Below, one piece after another: positions 60,001 to 64,000 of a stretch of 64,000 bases of DNA (its first letter is position 1; the number at the start of each line of letters is the position of its first letter). This DNA comes from Symsagittifera roscoffensis (taxonomy: Eukaryota; Xenacoelomorpha; Acoela; Convolutidae), in contig NC_087068.1 in NCBI RefSeq assembly GCF_963678635.1, forward strand, positions 15,379,872 through 15,443,871. Reading direction: 5' to 3'. Under the pieces are notes generated by a model. The model was not told the DNA's origin. It saw only the letters and a list, made by a program, of their open reading frames with translations, and ran no database searches. A program made the translations under genes and the position numbers.

Positions 60001-61965
60001 AACGTGAAATCGCACTTTTTTAAAATCGAAAATTTTTTGAACGTGGTCAAACATTTCACATCTGAATCGAGTTGAACTAAACAGAGCACAATTTTTATAA
60101 TCGAAATTTGTTTGAGCACGGTCAAAAAAGTTACATCCGGGTGTGTTCGAACTGAATCGAACGCTTTTTTTCTAACCGAGGTTTTTTAAAAACTGTCGAT
60201 TATTTTGCATCTAGATTGGGTCCAACAATGTTGACTGCACATCATATAATCGGTTTTGTTTGAGCAGGGTCAAAATGTTCATATCTGGGTCGGGTCAATC
60301 AAAATCGAGCGCATTCTTTCTTGTAACCGTGATTTGTTTGAGCAGGGTCAAAAATTTCACATTGCAGTTGAGTTGAGTAAAATCGAGAGCATTTTTAAAA
60401 TCAAAAATTTTTTGAGCCCCCCTGAAAACATTACATCTTACTCCGATCAAACAAATCGAACACATTTTTGTAAATTTGATTTTTTTTGAACAGCGTGAAT
60501 AATTTTATATCTGGATCAGGCCGCACAAAATCGAGCACTTTTTTTGTCGGGAAAGTCGAAAGAACACGAGTTCAATGAGAAGGTATGGTTAAACCAAATT
60601 ACGGCCAAAACAAAGTGAGTACCTCGACCAGGTGTTCGTTAAGCCTCAGTTTGTTTCCTACAAATACTCAACCTAGAAGATTGTGAGGCAACAATGATTA
60701 TCATAAATGACAAAGTGAAAGAAATTTATACGTTCGCGGATGGTTAGGGTGTAATGTGTTAAGGTATGGGGAGTGCCTGAAAGTATGGCCTAACTTCGTG
60801 GCCCTGGACACAGACTTCACCAACCAGTGGCCCAGGTATGACCAGAGAGCGTGTGAGAACTACTGCATTGAAGCTGAGAAGTACCGCAGATGTGGATGTG
60901 TCACTAACTACTACGGTATTGTTTTAACATGTGGGCTCTTCTACCACCGTCCCCCATCTGATAAACTAAATTAAAACACATAAAAATTGTTGTACATTTC
61001 GGTCTAGCTGTCATTAGTTGGCATTTGATTTAATAATTTAACTAAAACCAGTATGCAGAAAATCAATGGTTGCGCTTGAAAATGATGTTTATATCTGCGG
61101 TACTGAAGCAAATGGTTGATTAAGTCAAGACTGTTCGTTTTTCTCTCATGACCCTGCCCTAAGGTCCTGAGAGGTTAATGGGCTGCCACTACTTTGATGT
61201 TTTAGCCAGCCATAGCGGTGTTTGCTTAGTTAATCTAAAGTTTGATTTGCCAGCGGATATCGGTGACTGGATAGCGGACTGTTGCTACGGTTTCAAAAAA
61301 CAATTAGTTTTTAATCGAAGGCAATATTTTTCCCCTATTTTTTTGCTTCAATTTTTATTACACTGTAATTTCTACGATGAGATAATCTGGGCGAAATATT
61401 CTGCGATCTACTTGTAAAACTAAGGGCCATTTTTGCAGATATTATTTGATTTTCATCTGTTATGTTCTGTTTAGGTAGTGTACCATTGTGTTCATCGTGG
61501 AATAAAGCTGCGCGAGATTGCCAAGTAGCGGTGAATAAAGCGTATCGCAACAACGACTTCGTCTGCCCATGTGGACCAGCATGTGACGACAATTTCTACT
61601 CGAAAGAAGCATCCAGCGCTCATTGGCCCAATATACATTACACCTCCTACCTGATACAGCGACTGAGGAAATACACGACTTCCCCAAGGATTCTACAATT
61701 TCTGGACGACACTTTATCCAATGAGAATGCATCCATCGCAGACTTAACTGAGAAAATGAGAAGCAACTTTGCCAGAGTCGAAGTGTTTTTCCAGAACCTG
61801 AACTTCGAGATAATTCAAGAGCAACCCAGGTACACTCTCACCCAGCTCATCACTGACTTTGGCGGGAATGTCGGTTTATGGATTGGCTGGAGCGTGTTGA
61901 CATTCCTGGAAATTGTTGTTTTTGCTGTAAATATTATCAAAATAATCATTCGTGGAAAAATCTGA
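47389..61965 (+). CDS. DEG/ENaC sodium channel with LDLa-LDLa-CUB insertion, eight exons
   Basis: Plasma-membrane trimeric cation-channel subunit. Exons: 47389-48032, 49126-49204, 51886-52188, 53265-54201, 54311-54429, 60764-60915, 61164-61217 and 61475-61965, with GT-AG borders. Order in the roughly 880-residue product: cytosolic N-terminus; TM1 (VFWVLFWVLAYVGLTTVFIF); FPSVVVCNTNP; two LDL-receptor class A modules; a CUB domain; a Tyr/Gly/Ser-rich linker; the DEG/ENaC finger-thumb part (FDGRVCNGENF, YGNCYAFN, YGECLKVW, RCGCVTNYY, CPCGPACDDNFY); TM2 with a GWS selectivity-filter triplet (LWIGWSVLTFLE); a very short C-tail. ENaC/ASIC channels are usually 500-700 residues and lack LDLa/CUB. The usual His-Gly gating motif before TM1 appears as SG (GNSGDA). 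Two frame problems exist: a tandem duplication in exon 1 and a frame change in exon 4. Ligand and gating are unknown. Confidence 0.92.
47401..47567 (+). repeat. Tandem duplication of 84/83 bp inside exon 1
   Basis: 47401-47484 and 47485-47567 are near-identical (GTTGAACCGGGACAACCAAC at both starts). The second copy is 1 bp shorter (TATGGTTTG against TATGGGTTCG). Without the second copy the reading frame runs unbroken from the ATG into TM1. With it, the frame is lost. Confidence 0.95.
48033..49125 (+). other. Channel intron 1
   Basis: Donor GTTAGT, acceptor CTCCATTTTCAG. Contains AT-rich degenerate repeats (48120-48310) and a tRNA-like SINE head near 48890-48965. Confidence 0.7.
48888..48965 (+). 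repeat. Candidate tRNA-Glu-like SINE head
   Basis: GGTGGTAAAGTGGTTAGATG, followed by TTCGACGCCGCTCA, resembles the D-arm to anticodon region of tRNA-Glu. The expected T-arm B box is degraded. It is GC-rich against an AT-rich intron. It is not a functional tRNA. Confidence 0.4.
49126..49204 (+). CDS. Channel exon 2: core of LDLa 1
   Basis: Reads VCIPTEWICDDYTDCSDGWD followed by EGNTTA, the calcium-binding acidic core of an LDL-receptor class A module. Ends in phase 1 before GTAAAG; the sixth cysteine comes from exon 3 (SPYDC). Confidence 0.9.
49205..51885 (+). other. Channel intron 2
   Basis: 2.7 kb. Mostly AT-rich unassigned DNA plus the higher-order tandem repeat at 50227-51055. No further exon is seen. 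Confidence 0.7.
50227..51055 (+). repeat. Higher-order tandem repeat, three-monomer unit of about 315 bp
   Basis: Eight related monomers of 87-119 bp, each starting near (A)GTCTGAATxCxTxTxCTG and containing TTACGAGCTCTTTTATGG and CTATTTGTTCT. Starts near 50243, 50330, 50440, 50556, 50650, 50753, 50872 and 50963. Types repeat a-b-c-a-b-c-a-b. Type b carries CAGTTCTCGGTGCCCATATT and type c a doubled CTATTTGTTCTGTCATAAAA. Same-type copies are about 313-320 bp apart and nearly identical. Confidence 0.9.
51886..52188 (+). CDS. Channel exon 3: LDLa 2 and start of CUB
   Basis: Begins in phase 1 and reads SPYDCATYSP, then LDLa 2 (CGVPCDNNTDCADGFDESEQ), then the CUB start (CGGDLTATGSDQTFASQNY and CIWIITAQ). 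Ends before GTAAAT. Confidence 0.9.
52189..53264 (+). other. Channel intron 3
   Basis: Donor GTAAAT, acceptor TTTGTACTCAG. Contains a C-rich homopolymer run near 52457 and the inverted R3 repeat at 52635-52985. Confidence 0.7.
52635..52985 (-). repeat. Dispersed 340-bp repeat R3, copy 2 (inverted)
   Basis: Reverse complement of 42100-42445. Shared anchors include GTACACCGTCTGCTCGTCAC, GATTCGTGCAACTTCTTAG and GATCTAGAGTATACTGG. If R3 is a long terminal repeat, this is a solo copy. No clear target duplication is seen. Confidence 0.7.
53265..54201 (+). CDS. Channel exon 4: rest of CUB, furin sites, Tyr/Gly linker, finger
   Basis: The CUB domain continues (VELTFDNNFGVEA, YCSYDYLQIRNGA, LCGYTAPP, GFKISYKS). 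After it come RARR-D (53543-53554) in the first frame and RERR-S (53653-53664) in the second, both furin-type. Then come a Tyr/Gly/Ser-rich linker (SYGYSYPYGGGSTYTWGSE) and the channel finger (AQCTFDGRVCNGENF, YGNCYAFN). The two halves differ by a frame shift. Either one base is missing near the C5/G5 runs at 53584-53599, or a tiny intron (for example 53553-53590, 38 bp) restores frame. The exon ends in phase 0 before GTAAGT. Confidence 0.85.
54311..54429 (+). CDS. Channel exon 5: palm/finger
   Basis: VLVNAPYIPPMPDSDSWVTP, AGAATVISVKQK. This is the DEG/ENaC segment that reads V-x-V-x(n)-P...P-G. Acceptor TTTGTCCAG after a 109-bp intron. Ends in phase 2 before GTTAGT. Confidence 0.9.
54846..54930. 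repeat. Stem-loop, 32-bp arms
   Basis: Arms 54846-54877 (begin AGATAGTGTATGAGTATGCA) and 54899-54930 (end TGCTCATACAATATCT) are reverse complements with about four mismatches around a 21-base GC-rich loop (CTCCCGCCGCCGATCTGCACG). The GC-rich loop contrasts with the AT-rich intron. Confidence 0.85.
55893..56470 (-). repeat. Dispersed repeat R1, inverted copy
   Basis: Minus-strand match to 57590-58110: GACTGCT...ATCAGGGCGAAGCC at one end, GTAATAACA, then CCCCCACGCG, TCTCCGCTTACGCGTTAATAGC, CCCCATAACTTTACGAAAAA. The hairpin phrase recurs at both ends (near 55915 and 56434), suggesting two copies end to end. Confidence 0.65.
56690..56960 (-). repeat. Dispersed repeat R1, partial inverted copy
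   Basis: Weaker match containing TTTAGAAAGTCGAAAATTATCTG and a decayed hairpin end (ATCAAGGCAACGTCCCGAATGG). Confidence 0.4.
57590..58110 (+). repeat. Dispersed repeat R1, reference copy
   Basis: About 520 bp: ATTTCGACTTTTTAACTAG, TTAACGCGTAAGCGGAG, GGCTTAGAAATTGTTCC, CTGGGGGATGATTTTC, ending GAACATTCAGGGCTTCGCCCTGATACGAGCAGTCTTG (split across 58068-58104). The end holds a perfect CAGGGC-TTC-GCCCTG hairpin. No coding capacity. Confidence 0.65.
58680..59230. mobile_element. Foldback element in intron 5
   Basis: 58735-58830 and 59098-59200 are imperfect reverse complements. AAAACGACAGATAAC at the inner end of the left arm faces GTTATCTGTCGTTTTT, and GGGCTTGAATAACTTG faces AACTAATTTGAGCCC. The loop is about 270 bp and no coding is seen. 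Confidence 0.6.
59840..60545 (+). repeat. Diverged satellite, 72-80 bp period, about nine copies
   Basis: Monomer core TTTGAGCAGGGTCAAAAATT, then TCACATCTGGATCGGGTC and AAATCGAGCGCATTTTT. Clear starts near 60030, 60108, 60185, 60258, 60338, 60410 and 60487. Copies are diverged, so this array is older than the one at 50.2 kb. Confidence 0.8.
60764..60915 (+). CDS. Channel exon 6: Cys-rich thumb region
   Basis: YGECLKVWPNFVALDTDF, then ACENYCIEAEKYRRCGCVTN, the conserved DEG/ENaC cysteine block. Acceptor TGTTAAG, donor GTATTG, ends phase 1. Confidence 0.9.
61164..61217 (+). CDS. Channel exon 7 (end uncertain)
   Basis: GPERLMGCHYFDVLASHS. Acceptor CTGCCCTAAG. The end at 61217 (donor GTGTTT) is chosen because it leaves phase 1, which fits exon 8 and gives SHSG-SVPLCSSW. 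A later GT (near 61261) would also keep phase. Confidence 0.6.
61475..61965 (+). CDS. Channel exon 8: thumb, palm, TM2, stop
   Basis: SVPLCSSWNKAARDC, CPCGPACDDNFYS, then VEVFFQNLNFEIIQEQPRY, LITDFGGNVGLWIGWSVLTF, LEIVVFAVNIIKIIIRGKI and TGA. This is the best-conserved part of the family; ASIC has GLFIGASILT at the same place. The C-tail after TM2 is only a few residues, so there is no ENaC-type PY motif here. Confidence 0.95.
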
Positions 61966-62059
61966 GTACACATGACTCATTGAGGCTTGCTATGTAGATA
62001 TAAAAAAATAGTGATTCTGAGCAAAAAATTGATATAACAATCAATCAATGTACAAATTG

Positions 62060-62065
62060 AATAAA
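62060..62065 (+). terminator. Polyadenylation signal AATAAA
   Basis: AATAAA 94 bases after the channel stop codon, in the sense direction, a usual distance for a short 3' UTR. Confidence 0.6.
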
Positions 62066-62149
62066 AAGTGTATTTCAAGTGTATAAAGAGTTTAATATCA
62101 GCAAATTAAAGCATACCGGCCACAAGAGCAGTCTTTTCTCCAAAACTTG

Positions 62150-62595
62150 AGAACAGAAAAAAAACGACAGAAAATTTGTAATCCGCGTGTTTTTTTTTCA
62201 GACAAATTTCGACTTTTTACTTTTGACAAAGTTTTTTTTTAAATCATTCGAAAAGTGTTGTTATCCTGAGCTCAACAGTATTTCATCTTTGATCAGTTTT
62301 CGTAAACTTATGAGGGTTTGAAGATTGTCATGTAAAAGACAACGCTTAAAATGTTTCACGATAATAACGAGTAAACGAAGATTTGATCCGGCTTAGAAAT
62401 TGTTCCGAATTGTATTGAGGCATGCTAAACATATAACTTTGTAGTTATCATAGCGTGTAGGTGATGATTTTCGAAAAAAAAATTTCGAAGTTTTTTGAAT
62501 TCTTTTTGATAATTTTATTACATATTTTAACTTAATAAAACGAAAAGCAGTCGAAACGTTCAGGGTTTTTCTCTGATACGAGCAGACTTGTTCCA
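62150..62595 (+). repeat. Dispersed repeat R1, third long copy
   Basis: Same order as 57590-58110: ACAAATTTCGACTTTTTAC, GTTGTTATCCTGAGCTCAA, CGTAAACTTATGAGGGTTTG, GGCTTAGAAATTGTTCCGAA, ending TTCAGGGTTTTTCTCTGATA. The hairpin stem is decayed in this copy. Confidence 0.65.
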
Positions 62596-62599
62596 AAAA

Positions 62600-63477
62600 T
62601 TCCTGAAATAATTCAATACTGATTTAACTTATCCGGACAAAACTGTTATAACTTGAAACTTCAAACTCGTTCTTCTCAAATAGAGTTAAGATTAGACAAG
62701 AATTGATTAAGACAAATGTTGCTTAGAAATGCAACACAACTACCATGGTTCAATTGGTTCTGAGAAAGCCGCAAGCAAAATTTACACCAAATATCGGTCA
62801 ACTTAGTATTTATTTAGTTAACCGAGAATTAAGTTAGTTATTTAATTAGTTATTTAATTTATATAATTTTATCACAAGAAGTTTCTCACACTATCCAAGA
62901 CGAGCAAAATCTTAGGAAAACAAAAGATCAAAAACTTTGCAAAAAAGTTTTCAAAAGTTTTTTAAACAAAGATTTTGTGTTTTTATAGTAAAAAGTATCA
63001 AGCAAAAGTATATTCTCCTAGATTTCTACAGTTTTTAAGAGTTTTTACCCTTCTAGAAATTAATTGGGCTGTGTAAACTGCTTCATGTAATTTAATTTTG
63101 GTTTTAATTGTTTCATTAGTTACATCATAAATCCTAACTAACTGTAAAAAGGCAAAACGACCACCCATTTTTCAGTTAATGTTTTTAGTTTGGATTTTCA
63201 TAAAAATTTTGGTAAAATTCTAAGAAACTTTTGTCCCGTTCACTATTAGTCTAAACAATTTCTGAAAACCGCGTTTAAATTTTTCACCGCGTTTAAATTT
63301 TTCGTTTTATCCAGTTAATTTAAATCAGCACTGTATTGAAGGCTTAAAACATGCTATTTACCCACCCACACAAACACAAACACACGCATATTGGGTTACT
63401 TTTCTTCATCTAGTCTAACTCCGGATAACTTAATTGGGATTCAAGTCACTACTGACAGTCATCTTTCAGAAAAAAAA
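62600..63477. other. No gene seen
   Basis: AT-rich with low-complexity TTAGTTATTTAATTAGTTA near 62840. Nothing else is recognised. Confidence 0.4.
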
Positions 63478-63660
63478 GCAGAGTTAATTTGAAACCTAAA
63501 AGTGTTTGTAAGCAGCTAATCCTTGTTGAGTTGTCGTGAATATCAAAATTTTAAGTTTCTCAAATTGGCCCAATTTAGAGCTTTAGAATTTTTATATTCA
63601 CAAAAATTCATCAAAGACTAGCTGCTTACAAACATATCATGCTTTCAAATTGACTCTACT
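63478..63660. mobile_element. Foldback MITE, about 183 bp
   Basis: Nearly the whole block is one palindrome: GAGTTAATTTGAAA and GTTTGTAAGCAGCTA on the left face TAGCTGCTTACAAAC and TTTCAAATTGACTC on the right. GTGAATATCAAAATTTTAA faces TTAGAATTTTTATATTCAC. The centre is CAAATTGGCCCAATTT. Confidence 0.8.
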
Positions 63661-64000
63661 TTGTTTTCGTTCGGAAAAACTTCATGTAGCCACTACATTT
63701 GAATGTATTTAGAAAAAGATGGTGCAACAAGTGTAAATACCTATTGCTATCTTAAATTCATACATAATGAAAAAGGTATAGCCAAATTTTGGGCTCTCTT
63801 TGTCCATAAATTCAAATGAAGTAAGATTTAAGAATCCACAGAAAACAATTATGTAATAATTTACTTTTCAAAAACTTTTCATTTTTGCTCATTAACTACA
63901 AATTAAAGGACAAGAAAGGAACCAGTCGAACAGAGTAGAGAGATTGATGATATGAGCAGCGTATCGACAATTATTTTTGATACTGCATACTTTTTTTTGG
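63661..64000. other. No gene seen
   Basis: AT-rich to the end of the window. No exon or repeat is recognised. Confidence 0.4.

Larger units (their letters stand above)
54430..60763 (+). other. Channel intron 5 (6.3 kb), repeat-filled
   Basis: Holds a perfect-looking hairpin near 54846-54930, long C and G runs, several R1 repeats in both orientations, a foldback element at 58680-59230 and a satellite at 59840-60545. No exon is needed by the phases, since exon 5 (phase 2) joins exon 6 to give K-YGEC. Confidence 0.7.

Noticed and set aside
1-64000. CRISPR arrays, bacterial operons or rRNA
   Set aside because: The spaced repeats seen are satellites without unique spacers of CRISPR length. Genes have spliceosomal introns and animal domains.

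Overview
This window is AT-rich animal DNA. Host genes have GT-AG introns and animal-type domains (DEG/ENaC channel, Frizzled-type cysteine-rich domain, RING/B-box/MATH, LDL-receptor class A and CUB). They sit among a dense mix of mobile DNA: Polinton, Ty3/Gypsy with an envelope-like region, Copia, Mutator-like, MITEs, foldback elements and satellites. An env-bearing Ty3 element together with large, repeat-filled introns would suit a large-genome larvacean tunicate. I hold that placement loosely, because nothing here fixes the taxon.

Layout. 1-1.9 kb: fossil Polinton polymerase. 3.2-3.9 kb: foldback element. 4.9-6.0 kb (minus): a RING/B-box/coiled-coil/MATH gene of TRIM37-like layout. 6.2-12.7 kb: dispersed repeats, one complete CCCGGG-ended MITE and a 92-bp tandem repeat. 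13.7-15.0 kb (plus): a three-exon proline-rich gene with a C-terminal PPxY motif. 16.6-17.2 kb (minus): Copia fossil. 18.2-23.3 kb: a 2.57-kb direct tandem duplication, each unit carrying a Mutator-like transposon with a 9-bp target duplication and a decayed transposase. 23.7-24.4 kb (plus): a two-exon secreted Frizzled-type CRD gene with one in-frame stop. About 24.5-42 kb: a very large, much-broken Ty3/Gypsy element with gag, protease, RT, RNase H, integrase and envelope-like parts. 42-47 kb: MITEs, a 32-bp minisatellite running into a 200-N gap, and AT-rich repeats.

47.4-62.0 kb (plus) holds the main find: an eight-exon DEG/ENaC sodium-channel gene. Between TM1 and the usual finger/thumb part of the ectodomain it carries two LDL-receptor class A modules and a CUB domain. 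A Tyr/Gly/Ser-rich linker follows, bounded by two furin-type sites (RARR and RERR). The exon phases agree along the gene apart from two anomalies: an 83-84 bp tandem duplication that shifts the N-terminal frame, and an unexplained frame change after the CUB domain. Its introns hold higher-order tandem repeats, a second satellite, foldback elements and a dispersed hairpin-bearing repeat family.

The host genes do not form an operon or an evident pathway. Their common themes are extracellular signalling or sensing (CRD protein, channel) and ubiquitin-linked binding (RING protein; a PPxY motif of the kind bound by WW-domain ubiquitin ligases). No tRNA, rRNA or CRISPR was seen.
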